Shown here piece after piece: positions 1 through 12,762 of a DNA stretch of 64,000 bases. The position numbers and the translations under genes were made by a program. Under the pieces are notes generated by a model. That model was given only the letters and a program-made list of their open reading frames with translations. It was not told the DNA's origin and ran no database searches. Position 1 is the first letter of the stretch; every line of letters starts with the position of its first letter. The stretch lies in assembly GCA_950295325.1 (NCBI GenBank), contig OX485806.1, positions 35,092,001-35,156,000 of the forward strand, given 5' to 3'. Source of the DNA: Polytrichum commune. Taxonomy: Eukaryota > Streptophyta > Polytrichopsida > Polytrichales > Polytrichaceae.

Positions 1-666
1 TTCTTCAGAGTTTATTACAAAAACGCGGGAGAAGGACAAACATAATGCGTGCACGCCTCTCAGAAGTAGACCCTTACTCGCAACTTTGTGTGACTCGGTG
101 ATGTGCACTCGGAAGAAGAAGAAGAGCAGATAGTAATTTCCGCAAGAGATAGGTTAGTACTGCAATTTGCCCTGACAAAAAGGTCAATAGAAGTACATAG
201 AAGAAGGAAAATATCTATGCATGAGTGTGATAATTAGGTAGCTGCAATATCTCTTGGCAGATCGAGAGAGCCTGTGTAAGTAGAATGCGAAGGAAGAAGA
301 AATTAAGTTAGCAGGTGTGCCTATTATCTATCTGTGCACGAGAAGAGACGTCGTTTTTGCGGAAAGGTTAAGAAAGTGGAAGGAATGATGATGCCGTACT
401 GTGAGTCTGTTTTGGAAATGCTGGTGTGATGAAGGTGCAATTGCAGCTTCTCTCTCTGTCTCCAACCAATTTGAGTGAGTGAGGAGGAGGAGTAAGAGAA
501 TAACAAGTGGAATCTCCTCCGTTGCACAGTCATCATGGAAAACAAGGGCCGACTGGCCGTCTTTCCCTCGTGTATATTTTTGCTTCCGGAATAAAAGGCA
601 GATGACGTTCAAAGGCGGGAGGGAAGGCATCATGCGTTGCCTCACATCGGCCGAGTATGGAATGCC
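1..666. other. left-edge DNA, no gene recognised
   Basis: Only short overlapping open frames in opposite directions are present, and none reads like a known domain. Base composition is a little richer in G+C than the DNA to its right, so this could be promoter or UTR of a gene lying to the left. I see no splice-supported exon. Confidence 0.3.
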
Positions 667-669
667 TTA

Positions 670-1168
670 GGGCCGCTTCACACACGAGACTGAGAGCCCG
701 TGACCATCACACTTCAAGCACTCTCATTGGTGGAAAAGGCGGAGCCGGTCCAAGTTCGCTTCGCACTACGCTTGAGGGACCAGCGGAGTATGTGAATGCA
801 AGATGGATGTAAAGTCTACATAAATTCTTATATGGCATCGGATGGATCATGTTTCATGGTCATTTGGACTAATTTTAAAAACCATCTCTTGGAGGTACGC
901 CTAACACAAAATTGGGAGACCACGACATTTCGAATGTTCACAACTATTGATTTATTCTATTTTATCATGTCTGAGGACCTACATGAATAGAAATTCATTG
1001 GATTAGTATTTGGTTGAGGGCCCGGTCACATATGACTTCACACTACACTTGAGGGTCCATGACCACACTACATGATTTTGGAGGTGTCTCAGGACGGCCT
1101 TTGAACACTCTCTTTTGGGCTCTCACAATTTCATGGTCACGGCTCTTGGCTTGTGTGTGAAGTGGCCC
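670..1168. mobile_element. Harbinger-like MITE, about 499 bp
   Basis: The ends are imperfect inverted repeats of about 40 bases. The left end starts GGGCCGCTTCACACACGAG and the reverse complement of the right end starts GGGCCACTTCACACACAAG. A further matched block lies inside, around GTGACCAT. The flank is TTA on the left and TTC on the right, consistent with a decayed 3-bp TWA target duplication typical of PIF/Harbinger elements. There is no transposase. Related copies sit at 24852-25331 and, as a fragment, at 32758-32910 inside the aldehyde oxidase gene. Family assignment is inferred from the end sequence and target length only. Confidence 0.65.
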
Positions 1169-1171
1169 TTC

Positions 1172-1750
1172 GATGACCAACGAGAGGAGAGTGGATGATA
1201 AGTCCTGGGAAACTACTCGAACTAATTATTGGATATATTCGATCATTTATGAATGTAATATGGATGATATTGTGTGAATGGATGAAAAATGTGATGAGTT
1301 CTCATAGCTATTTTGCATGTGGATGAGCAATAGGTTATGGAGATTCAACATTGGGAATGTTTTCGTTGCACGATTCTTTCCAGTAAAAGATATATTTAAA
1401 AAATTAAAACTTATTTTTGGATCTCTTTTTATGATTCAATTCATTGGCACCACCTTATTCTTTGTTCGAAGTTTGTTTGGAGAATTTTGCAGAGAACTTC
1501 GGTGTCCCAACACATTTTAAAGAAAGAATAATCTATAAAGGTGCCACAACATTAGAAGATGACTAGACATGATATCCACATGGAGGGAGTAAGCTGACGT
1601 GTAGAATGCCCATTGGCTTTGTGCAAACAAGATATCCCAAGTACACCTTCCACACCTACTATGGTTTATCATGTGGAGTATGCATTGCTACGACATTTTA
1701 CTAAGAGTATCAATTCTTACCATGTAAGTTATAGTATGTTCCTTGATATG

Positions 1751-1781
<31 letters not shown>

Positions 1782-2818
1782 ATTTGGCAAAAAAAATTAA
1801 TATTGGGAAAGAGTTATAGTAATATGTGATTTCAAATGGTAAATCACAATATTAGGTGTGAAAGGTGTAGTTTTTTTGTCTACTTTCAAGATCTCTTACC
1901 ACTGCATATACCTTCCAATGCATAGACAAAGATGATGTCAATTGTAGGTTAGTGTAAATGAGGGACACTTCACCTTGGTCATAGCCTCAAGCTCATATGC
2001 GAACCCAATATGGGCTTACTAAGCAGGGATATGGGACAAGTGATATTGCCTCCTGTCAGAGATGGTCCCTATTAGTAACCAACAACGGGGGCATTGTTGG
2101 TCCAACTGGGGATAAGGGGTTTTTGTTTGGCAATGTTGTGTATCTCAAGGATATGTTTTGAAGACATGGTGTCTTGACTTGTTGTCACATGTTGGGTTTG
2201 ATTCTTAGTTGTGTCTCAAAGCAATTGTCTATCCCTTTATTTAAGCTAATTGAATGGGTTTAGGCATCATGGTGTAGGATTCATTCTTGGCGTTTGTATG
2301 TGGTGATTTTGGTGTTCCCTTTGAGTGGGGAGTACTTACAATTGGTCCGTCCAATGCATGTACCCTCCTAGATATTATTGTTAAGAGGAAACATGGTATT
2401 TCATAGTTGAAATCAAAGTATTGTATGTTCTTACAACAATTGTCATCAAAAGGTAAACTACTTTAAGTGGATGGTGAACATGCTCCACAAAAATTATGCT
2501 AGGTAGGATGCAAGGAGGGGGTTCTATTGTATTTGTTTTGGTACCTACCACACGCCTCACTAAGTGTGTACCAAATGATGGAAGTTTGGACCACCCCCCC
2601 CCCTTCTTGCCCACTACCTAGTACATGGCTATGGAGAATTGACCCCCTTACACACCTTACCACGATGGGAGACGGTGGATGAAGTCCGAGGAGGGATTCA
2701 TGGTTGAGCTTCCAAGCTCCCATCACTTCATAGGAACTTTGAAACACTTCTTCAAACACTTATCTTGTCAAATTTTGAACACTCACTCTCTCACTTTGCA
2801 ACAAATGCAAAAAATAAT

Positions 2819-2854
<36 letters not shown>

Positions 2855-3820
2855 TTTTTAATGGTCACTATTATGTGATAGATGCATATATATGACCTAT
2901 TTCTAGTCTCGTCCCTAGCTTCCATGTCACCATTTGCCCCATACTCTCATTGGTTGTTGCTTTTTAGTATCAAATACTTATGGGGTTCCCCAAACTAATG
3001 ACCCCGGTTGGAACAAGACCCACATAGTATTGGTCAAAGAATGCACATATTCAATAGAATGTGTCAACCACAAGAAGAGTGTATGAGCTACAAATGTGCA
3101 ACGCTCCTCTCCATACACGGATGTGACCAAATTTAACCTAAAACTCCTTCAATTATATCAAAATAATCCACTATGATAAGCACCATAACACTACTAAGCA
3201 ACTACATGACTGTTTCTTTCCAAACAAAGAAGCTACAATAAATTATTTATTTTAAAAAAAACAATGAATCTATAGTTGCTTGTTGATAACTCCACAATAC
3301 ATAGCATGCGTGCTCCCCATAAACATTAAGTACCAAAATTAAATGATAATCATTCTCACTTAATACATGGTCCCACACAGTGCAACCAAGGAATTGAGTG
3401 ATATTATGATCATCTGAAAGCCATGGCAATTTCTGTATGAGGTATAGTGCAACTTTTTTGAACAATGCCTTAAAAGGGCATGAATCCTTGTTTTCCCCAT
3501 GCAATGCTATAGTGCCTCTCAAAATTGATAAAGTGTTTTGAAGATTGATATTTTGGTGTCCATTTGAGCAAATTGACATGTAAGTCCCTAGATAAAATTT
3601 AACCATTTTCCATTCCGAGTTAGGGACATGAATTAATAAGATACATGCGTGTTAGTGCACGTTCTTAAACAAATGGAAGGCCAAAAGTCACCTTCTTCAT
3701 TTAATTGGTTTTGTGATCACATAGTTTGACCTCTTTCATATATGTGTGCATCTTATCGAGATAACTTGCACGAGTACTAAGTGTTTATTGTGCAGAATCT
3801 ATGTGCATGATTTCTTGACC
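1172..3820. other. AT-rich intergenic DNA with microsatellites
   Basis: It contains a TA/CA microsatellite near 1750-1780, a TA then GA run near 2818-2856, and a C-run near 2596. A 119-codon open frame on the minus strand (3247-3606) has no recognisable domain and no splice context. I see no gene here. Confidence 0.35.
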
Positions 3821-3824
3821 TTCC

Positions 3825-4860
3825 ATGTTAGTGCATAAATTGACAAGAACATTACCTAAAAAGACGCAAGAGAATGTACATTCTATGCTTTATAGAGGGT
3901 ATGGGCATAGAGAAATAACAAGGGTTTTGAATGTGAGTGTGGGGAGTGTGCACAACGTTAGAAAGAAATATCTTCCTAATGTAAATTGTTTGCGTGGAGG
4001 TAGGCCACGTGTATTGAATAAAGAGATGAAAAAGTCATTTTGTGCTACAAGTGATGAGGGGAAGAGTAAGTATTGCTCTAGATGTAGCAAGACGTGTAGA
4101 ACATGACTAGGGGACATCAGTGAGTGCTCAAACTGTGAGGCATGCACTTCATAGAAGTGGTTTAAGTTCACAACAGAAGAGGGGAAAACACACACACACA
4201 CACACACATCTTTATGACAAAAATGCCAAGGCGTCTTGACTTTGCTAGAGTTCACAAACACTAGACCGTAGATGATTGGACTAGAGTTATTTTCTCATGT
4301 GAGATGAAACTAAACAAAGTTTGTTTCAGATGGGATGTATTGGTGTTGGACAAGTGACCCAGAGGGGCTCCCTATGCGAACCATTTCTCAAACAATAAAG
4401 CATGGCGGTGGGGGAATTATGATTTGGGGAAGCATGTCTATTCATGGACCTAGATAGGTGTGCAAAGTTGAAGTATGCATAAACCAACATCGCTATTGTG
4501 AATCTTAGAACAAAATATTTGTAGGACAATTCAAAAGCTCTCATTTAGACCCTTCTCATATCATATTTCAACAAGATAATGCCTCTATATACACAACAAA
4601 GTTGCTTCAATAATGGTTCTCAAGGCAATGTTTAACTCTTCTACATTGGCCAATTCAATCCCTTGATTTGAATCCTATTGAACATTTGCAAGCAATTCTT
4701 AAACATCGATTGAATCAATGTGAGAAACCTACAAAGGGAATGATAGAATTGTGGGATTAAACAGTAGAAGTTTGATATTCTATCACTTCGTATAATTTGT
4801 AGGAGTCTTGTAGAAAGTATGCCATGTCAAATTGCAATTGTAATAACATCAAAAGGAAAG
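3825..4860 (+). pseudogene. decayed Tc1-like (DD34E) transposase
   Basis: An intact 93-codon frame from 3825 begins a helix-turn-helix region (HREITRVLNVSVGSVHNVRKKY) of the Tc1/mariner type. After a frame break the match continues in other frames. Near 4280 is WTRVIFSCEMKLN, where the usual first catalytic Asp of the FSDE motif reads Cys. Near 4325-4455 are SDGMYWCW and KHGGGGIMIWGSMS. Near 4566-4720 is FQQDNA followed by DLNPIEHLQAILKHRLNQ. Exactly 34 residues separate the second Asp from the Glu, counting one in-frame stop, so this is the DD34E (Tc1) spacing and not the DD39D spacing usual for plant mariner elements. Frameshifts, stops and the lost Asp make it inactive. I could not locate terminal inverted repeats with confidence. 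Confidence 0.85.
4190..4208. repeat. CA microsatellite
   Basis: A pure CA run inside the broken transposase. It is probably one cause of its frameshifting. Confidence 0.9.
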
Positions 4861-5395
4861 TGGACAAAATATTAAGTGATTTTCTTCTTGTGGTTAAAAA
4901 ATTAAACAAGTGTACATGCAAACTTTCAAAACTTGTAATTTCCTTCAAGTATGTACAATATTACGCATAATATTACAATAAAATTACCATTTGCAAGTTG
5001 ATACATTTATTTTCTATCCATGATTCATTATTTGAAAACTTTCGAAACAAGTGATTGGTTATGAGAGCCGTTATAAATGCAGGAGAGCAAGTACTTAGTG
5101 GGCTCAAAACCATCGGAGAGGTTAATCATCTTTCTCAAAAGTTGTTGAAGCTTTGCCCCACATGCATTAGAGTCCCCTTCAAATCTTCATTCATTGGCAT
5201 TGCACAAATATAACATTGTCTAGCTAAATATAGAGGGTGGGTGGGGCTAGGAACAAGTCAAATATTATTTAGAAATTATACGATGACTATTCTCTTACCA
5301 ACATTGCTATATGAGATTAAGCTTGACAAACTTGGGTTAAGCACTGACACTTTATATTATTAGAATGGAATAGTTGATAGTTGAATAATATTATG

Positions 5396-5765
5396 AATAT
5401 GTATTTAGTGTCATATGATATATTATGTCATCATGGTAACTATTCTAATGACACTTCTTATGAATAAGTTTACAACTACTATCATGGATGATTCAAATTT
5501 GATGGAATCCATGCCAATCATTGAGATAAAGTTTGTTATATTTGTATCTTTAACATCTATGTAATGATATGTTGTCATGGATGATTGAAATTTGGATGAA
5601 AAATCACTTAGTAAGTGACAATAATTGTAATTATATTGGAAATCTACAATACCCATAAAACTTGATTACAAATGACAGATAATGTTAAGTTTAAATTTAG
5701 TGTTGGGTGATTTACAATTAGTATTGACCAAGACAAATAGAATTGGTGACACTAAATACATTATT
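5396..5765. mobile_element. short inverted-repeat element (MITE-like)
   Basis: Inverted ends of about 18 bases: the left reads AATATGTATTTAGTGTCA and the right complement matches it with one inserted A. The 370-base body is AT-rich and non-coding. The TTTAGTGT motif recurs at the ends of the element at 55633-55954, so the two may be distant relatives. No clear target duplication was found. Confidence 0.45.
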
Positions 5766-6211
5766 TAATGCAGTCCCCCTCTCCCATGTCAAAATGATAT
5801 AGCAATAGGAAAGAAATCAAGTGATCTCTGTCATGACGAAAGTCAAGAATTTCCAATCAAATAGTTCTAATGTAAACTTGTGATTGCAAAATGTAAAACA
5901 TACTTATTTTTTGAGGAGGTTGTTCCACTACTAGCATACAAGTCCCATGCAAATGTTGCATTGGTGAAGGAATATGCAAATCTATCATTGTGGTAGAATT
6001 GCACATTTCTATCACTGACACAAGATGATTGTATGGGATTCATGTGCTTGTCGTGTTTTCAAATTGTGTGTATATAACCACATTCTATTTCTCAAACATC
6101 TATTTTCAATAAGTGATGTTGTCAGTGAGTTTATTTGGTATTTCCTTTCCTCTTGAAGTATTGAAGTGCTATAATGACTAATAAGAGTCATTTATTCCTT
6201 ACATGCAACTA

Positions 6212-6789
6212 CAGTCTACCCTCTATAAATGTAAACCCTCAGGAGTGGATCAAAGTTAACATTTATAGAGGTGTTAACAGTTAACAATTATAAAATTACT
6301 TTTTTGAGCAATATACAAATCTTAACATTTATAAATATAAGCAATTGTGAAGAGTCCTTGTGAGAGAATACCATTCATAAAATTGCAAACCCAATCAGAA
6401 CTTTATTCAATATCAAGTTTACAAATCACGGGTGAAGTATGAATCAATAGTTCTTTGGTGAGATTCATCTGCATGCACAACTTGCAAATATTTCTCAATC
6501 TGCACCAACAAACCCACATACTTGGACACATCACATGAACGTGATTCCATGTACCTTCTAATGATACCAAAACTAGAATGTAACTAGATGTGTAGTTTTT
6601 ATCATCCATGTTATGGTTGTATTTCATTCGTTAACATTTATATAGTCAAATTTACAAAGAAGGGAGTACCATTTTGTTAACAGTTAACACGTTTAACATT
6701 TATAGTGTGCAATATGTGGGGAGTAGAAGAAAGTTAACATTTAGAGAGGGTTAACACTTATAGGTGTAACATTTATAGAGGGTGGATTG
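6212..6789. mobile_element. Emigrant/pogo-like MITE, 578 bp
   Basis: It is flanked by TA on both sides (6210-6211 and 6790-6791). The inverted ends read CAGTCTACCCTCTATAAATG on the left and CAATCCACCCTCTATAAATG on the right complement. A CAGT start, a CCTCTATAAAT block and a TA target are hallmarks of the plant Emigrant/Lemi (pogo, Tc1/mariner superfamily) elements. The interior holds further copies of GTTAACATTTATA in both orientations. It has no coding capacity. Confidence 0.8.
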
Positions 6790-7748
6790 TATCCACATGC
6801 CATTTCCAAGTGTTGCTTCCTCCGAGCGGTTCACATAGTTTAAGTGAACTAAGGATTGTTGGAAGTTTTCTTTTTCTTTTTCTAAGTGTTAAATAGTGCC
6901 TTCAATAAATTTATAAATCACATCCAATTAGAACCCTCCTTCTAATAATAAAATTGACTTTGGAGTCCATGAAGTCAAAAAAATAAAATAGGCTTGGAAG
7001 ATCATCAAGTTGGAGTAAAAAAGGCTAATTCCCTAAAGTACTAAATTGGCATGGCTTTTGTGAGATACTAACAACTAAAATCAACATCATGAGCAAGTTA
7101 ATAGAAACATTTGGTACTACCTAACATAACACTATTAAATAAGGAAGCAAACCTCTATGTAACGAAGTTGTACCAGGCCACGGGGCATCTATTTGTGCTA
7201 TCCATCTTGGTCATGATGCCCCACTTTTTGCATGGGATAAAGCGCATATTGATTACCTATCATGATCTTGCCTAGCACCTCATGATTGTGATAATGTGGG
7301 ACCACGAGTTGCATGCCATGTTTGCCTCAAATGCCTGTAGATATATAGTTCATTGAAATGTGAAATTAGCAAATTCATGGCCTTTCATTTGTTGGGAGCC
7401 TGCTCTCACTCAAATATGTCACGGCATGCTTGGGATGTGCTACACGGTGCAATATGTGCACATAGGTCATGCTATGCCTCCACTTTATTTTTGTTCTTGG
7501 ACCATTTGACAATTGTTGCATGTCCACTATACCCTTGATTTTAGGTCTCCACAACATGTCACGAATTGAAATAGGTGCACACACCTTAACTTCAGCAGTG
7601 AGTCTATAATATGAGACGCAGTATGCAACAATAATTTCATCTTGGGATGGTGACAAATGCTTTTTCAAGTATGCTTTACATTCAAAGTTGAAAAAAATTA
7701 AAAATCTTTGAATTGCATGTCCGTCTAATTCTTTCTTGTGTGTGCCAT

Positions 7749-7801
7749 GTAATGTTATGTCCTTCATGATGTTAATTTTTTACTGAAGGACATAACATTA
7801 C
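7749..7801. repeat. perfect 18-bp hairpin
   Basis: GTAATGTTATGTCCTTCA at 7749-7766 is repeated exactly, inverted, at 7784-7801 with a 17-base AT-rich loop. The core TAATGTTATG also occurs near 8194, 11402, 40670 (inverted) and 40775, so the hairpin may be the remnant end of a dispersed element. Confidence 0.7.
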
Positions 7802-10730
7802 TCGATGCATGATTGTGTTTCATTTTGTAATTAGCATATGTCATGGGCATGTACTATCTTACCTTCATTGGAAGAAACTTAGAAAATAGGAAGAAATTTA
7901 CATTAGTACGAATAATAAATTGTGTTGATATGAATAGTAAGAGTAGTGTGAATAGTGTCGGTATTTTCAGTGATAATGATGCTATGAATAATATTTGCAA
8001 AGTATGATATCGGGATGAACATTGTTTCATGTGAATAGTGCCGGGAATATAACACCACCCACATTTTCAAGTGTGAACCTGAATTTATGAATTAAAATTA
8101 AAATTAAAATCTTTGCTTTGTAATAATTGACATATGTTTCATGAAATAATTTGAAAACCTCATGAAATAATTGACATATTCCATGGTTGAATAATGTTAT
8201 GGAAGTTTTTATCTCTCACGTCTTAATCTGGAGCTGGCATTATTGGTTCATAAGCATGCCCTAAGCTTACGGATGTTCTCAAACTTGCATAGGTTTTAGT
8301 GTAGAGAATTGCTTCCTTCTGGACTTCTCTTGTAATTGAAATCATAGCAAGACATGGCATCAATGGAGGAGGAGGAAATCAACCATAACTCACTCTGCAA
8401 CGGCTTACATTGGTGATTCATCACTAACCTCTAAATTTACATATGAACATTGATTTTACATAGCATCAATCACATCAAATTACACCATTCAATGAATGCT
8501 TATGAAACATAAGGTTGTAATGTAGATATTTTGTTTCTATATTTTACATTATTTACATTATATTCTATATTATTTATAATGTTTGATACTTTTTCTTTTC
8601 ATTCACAAATATCTTGCAAAAATGTTATCCTTTAGTCAATTAATTTTCATCAAAAATAAAAAAGTAAATACAATTCCATATGGAATTGTATTGTATCATG
8701 CATGCATGTGTGTATGTATGGCATGAGGGTTTTCTTTTACAATACTCTAGACAAATCTAGATAATTGAACCTATTAGTTCGGATTGGGCATTGCTTGTCT
8801 AGTTAGCAATTCCAAATCACACATGTGGACGTTTCAATTTTTTGGATTAGGATGGAGATGCAAAAGTTATAAGAGATCAAAGATGTGAAAAGTTTGATTT
8901 TCCCCTTTCAATGTTCACATACTAGACTCTTCCAATCGTGTTAAATGCTAAACTTATATATATATAGATACGACATTTTTTAAAATAATAATTAATGTCT
9001 ATTTATAACCACAAACCTTGCCACAAATCCTTCAACAATGGTCTCCATGTGACCACATATAATAATGCATAACTTAGATGGAGTCAACTAAAGATTTCGG
9101 GCTTGACAGCCCTTGACCCATGATACACAAGAAGAAGTTCCAAGATCGCTTTACACCACACTGATTATCCCAACAAATATGCGTTACTATTCAAAGTACA
9201 CATTACTATAAAAAGCTATTGAAAAATGTAATAATACCAAACAAAATTATTTATGTTCTATAATGTCCAAACAACCCTATTGAACTTTTGTTAGTAAAAA
9301 TGGAGTTCCTAAGTAAGACATTAATACACTGCATAACTCCGAATAGTAGCATTCACACTAATTAGGATAATCAACGTACACCCTGAGGGCCTCAGACAAC
9401 CCAAGAGGTTTGGGAGGGGGGGGGGGGATGCATAAAGCCTGCTGCCACCTGGTCTCCGTATCCCTTGAATGATTTAGTGTGCAGATTGGCCTCTATTATC
9501 TGAGAATTTTATCGATGTGTGGGTTCTTTTTGTAGCTTTCTGAATCCTGATCGCCCAATTACTTAATTCCACCGCTCCCAAAGATAGACACACTACAGAA
9601 ACATCCCCCCCCCCTCCCTCCCTCCCTGGCAAGATGGATGAAGTATTTTAAACAGCATCCATTCAGAGACAATTTCATCCAACGTTACCATACGTCAATT
9701 CATTATTTGTTGTACAGAGGGGCTGACAGGAAGAATAGTTTCAAAGTCTTGAACACCTGCCGGAAAGATACAGTGGGCGAGATAAGATGCGATTTTCAAA
9801 TTGGCCAGAGTTGTAAATTTCATCCTAACCGTAAGTTCATGACAATTCATTCAGATCCATCCGCCATGGATGATAAACATCCAGTTTTTTTCAAACATCA
9901 GTACATCATTTGTTGGACATAGGACATGGTGATTATGCAAAATAACAAGTCCATGCAACAACTGAGAAGCAAATCGGACAGTTCCTTACAACCAAGAAGC
10001 GAATTCCAAATTCCCTTTATCTTCATAAGCTCTCAACCTTCCCATGGCATTCACCTCCAAAGTCACCCACCTACCCCAATAGTTGTGTAGCTAGCTAAAA
10101 AAGTCGTAAAATCATGAATATTATGTATCTTGAACATCCAAAGTACCGGAGCACCCACATGGGGCTAACAAGCATGAATGATAAACATACATTTTCATCC
10201 AACATCACCATATATTCATCTGATTTTTGTTGAATGTACAAAAGGGTTGAAATGAACGAGATTTTACACAACACAAAACACCCACTATAAAAGTGCGACG
10301 AACTCTTATGCGAAAAACAACACATCTTCCAATAACAAAGTGTATATAACATTGTTAAGGCAATTTGACACGTTTGGTGGGGTCCCTATTGAGATCCATT
10401 ATGCCTATTCTTGATCAATGATGACACAACTTGTATTTATCCAAACACCAAAAGGCAACGCCCAACCTCACATAATGTTTTATTATTGTTATCCGCCCTC
10501 CCATATAAACATGGCTCTAGCTAGTATAGTAAAAAAACACACACACACACACACACACACAATGCACTTGTGTTTGAATAATGCTACACAATTCATGATG
10601 TTTCTTTACAATAATACATGATTCTCAAATTATGGGAGTCTTCCAAATTGTCAAGCTTGCCCATGGCTTTGGTCACCTACCTACCCAATTACCCACCTCA
10701 AGAAATAGGTAGGTAGCTACAAACTTACCT
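7802..10730. other. AT-rich intergenic DNA, weak internal repeats
   Basis: No gene seen. It holds a 12-base G run at 9416-9427, a C run near 9606 and a CA microsatellite near 10538-10560. A segment of about 80 bases (about 9655-9745) is repeated diverged at about 10190-10280. The 94-codon frame at 9638-9922 overlaps this repeat and resembles no family I know. Confidence 0.35.
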
Positions 10731-11024
10731 TGTACACGGGTGGGTCTAAATACCCCCATCGAGCGTGGCTCTGAGGCCAGGTTCGGTGGGGTTCGTTTTT
10801 CTGGCACTCCCCGTTTTGGCCCCTTGGGGATTTTTTTTGGTTTTTTTTGCTAAATTTGGGTCTTGCGGCCCCAAATTACTCTAGGAAGCCCCCCTATGAG
10901 ATCAAGTAAGGCCCCACCCAATTAAAAAAATAGGGGGCATGTTTTACCCCACCCCTGCCACCCCCTCCCGAACCTGGCCTCCAAGCCACGCTCGATGGGG
11001 GTATTTAGACAGATCCCTTATACA
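10731..11024. mobile_element. GC-rich inverted-repeat element, 294 bp
   Basis: About 45 bases at 10744 onward are repeated inverted up to 11010 with few mismatches (core GTCTAAATACCCCCATCGAG). A weaker inverted match extends outward to 10731 and 11024 (TGTACACGGG against TGTATAAGGG). The loop region is G/T-rich on the left and C-rich on the right. The composition contrasts with the AT-rich surroundings. I see no transposase and no obvious target duplication, so the superfamily is undetermined. Confidence 0.7.
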
Positions 11025-12000
11025 CCCATATGCATCCTTTCTAAGGGGGGGAGGGGTAGACTATTGGTCGACCTTGCTAGCCGACACTTGTTGCAATTTA
11101 GGAGCGAGATTCATGATGAAGGCAACTTGATGTTGACGTTAATAGGCCCAATAGGCGCGTCACCCCACTTGGCCCCCCGACAATGACTTTACTTCACTAC
11201 TTTAATATACAAGGCAAACCTAAGCTTAGACTTGGATATTCCTAGCAAGGCAAGCCCGAGAATCCCCACATGTTGGTCACACATGGACGAATGAACAATG
11301 CTTAGGCTGAAAACTGTTCATTTTGTAAGGAAACCCCAACATAAAAGAAGCATCGTATGCCCGAAAAATTCCTGGCCCCGCGGGTGCAACAACCTATTGT
11401 TGAGTAATGTTATGCAGTAGTCTAGAATAACAATAAAGTCACGTACTTGTGCATGAAGAATGTTTATGTTATGAAAGTCATGACGATTCTTTACATTAAG
11501 ATAGTGATTTTCGAAACCCCTGGGAGCCTCCCATGTTGCCATGCCATAGTTCACCTACCTACCTATCCTATCTACCTTTCACCCTCCTACCCACACCTAA
11601 AAACAACAACACCAACAACTAGGTAGCTACAAACTTAGTTAATAGTAGTCTAGAACGCCGCTCAAGGCGTTGGAACTTGGAAGGCACTTCGACCACTCGA
11701 TCTGCCCCCCTGCGACCACCAATCACACAACCAGACATTTCAACTTACTAAGTTATACACATCTCATCTCATCTCTATCTCAACTCATCTCATCTCATCT
11801 CATCTCATCATCGTCGCCAACTGATTCCAAATACTAACCAAGTTACGGAGACAATTCTTCATCTGTCATTAAGTGAAGTAAGGAATATACAATTATTATT
11901 CAACCGCCGAACCTTGACACAACCATCAAGTCATTTGTTGCCACTAAGCAAACAACATAACTTACCAAAACAACCCAACATATATACTTACAAACAAGCA
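11025..12000. other. intergenic DNA upstream of the bromodomain gene
   Basis: A segment of about 190 bases at 11445-11640 is a diverged direct copy of 10555-10735 (shared ACCTACCTACC and GGTAGCTACAAACTTA blocks). The rest is unremarkable. Confidence 0.35.
11757..11812. repeat. CATCT pentanucleotide microsatellite
   Basis: Near-perfect ATCTC repeats about 250 bases before the presumed transcribed leader of the bromodomain gene. Confidence 0.85.
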
Positions 12001-12154
12001 AGCGCCGAGGGTGCTGCCTCCGATCATTTCATTCATCAAACATCAAGGTACGCATCATCGCCACTTACTTCGTTCGACGCAGATCATTGTTGATGCTGGA
12101 CCCACACGCCTGCCAGGTCAAGCAGAGGAAGCACTTGGTTTTGTGGAGGTTTAG

Positions 12155-12760
12155 GTAGGTGATGTGTTTGTGTTTGTGTTTGAATCTGGGGGTGAGGGGG
12201 TGACGAAACCCTACATGAGAGGCAGGGGATCTGGCAAGAATTTTTTTTGGGGTTGTGAGATCAGCGATTTGTTTTATTTTGGTTTGCTGCCGTGTGGCTG
12301 GCGTTAGTAGTAGAGGAAGGGGGGGGGGGTTTCGTTAGGGGCATTTGGTTTGGATCTCGGTGTTGCGGATTAGGGTTAGCTCGGGTTTGGTCCGCGGTGA
12401 CGGATTGCGTGGGCATGTTATGTAGGGTTAAGTTGAGAGATGGTTGTGAGAAGGGGTTTGGAAATCGTGGAGACGTTAGGTTGCTTATTAGCCCATTGAA
12501 TAGGGCTGTCTGTGTGTTGTGGTCTGGGGCAAAAAACAGGGTATGATGTTAGGGCTATGTGTAGATGTGCAGATGTGCGGAGTTATGTATGTGTTGAGAT
12601 CACTACAGCATGGCCAGAGGGGAATGAAATGAAAGGAAAGCTCGGGGTGGAAAATAGATGATGGAAAGCTTGGTTTCATCTGTTTAATTTCACATTCTCG
12701 GGGTACCACATCCCATTGGACATCTAGAACATGGAGTAGAGGTTTGCAGTGGATCATCAG
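12155..12760 (+). other. probable 5'UTR intron of the bromodomain gene
   Basis: A donor-like AG/GTAGGT lies near 12154 and a CAG acceptor ends at 12760, two bases before the ATG. Between them the sequence is G/T-rich with a G run near 12318 and no conserved coding frame. This is inferred from splice consensus only. Confidence 0.35.
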
Positions 12761-12762
12761 AC

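Noticed and set aside
7375-7767. 130-codon minus-strand frame
   Set aside because: Its start lies inside the inverted hairpin, the wording resembles no family, and the surroundings are AT-rich repeat DNA.
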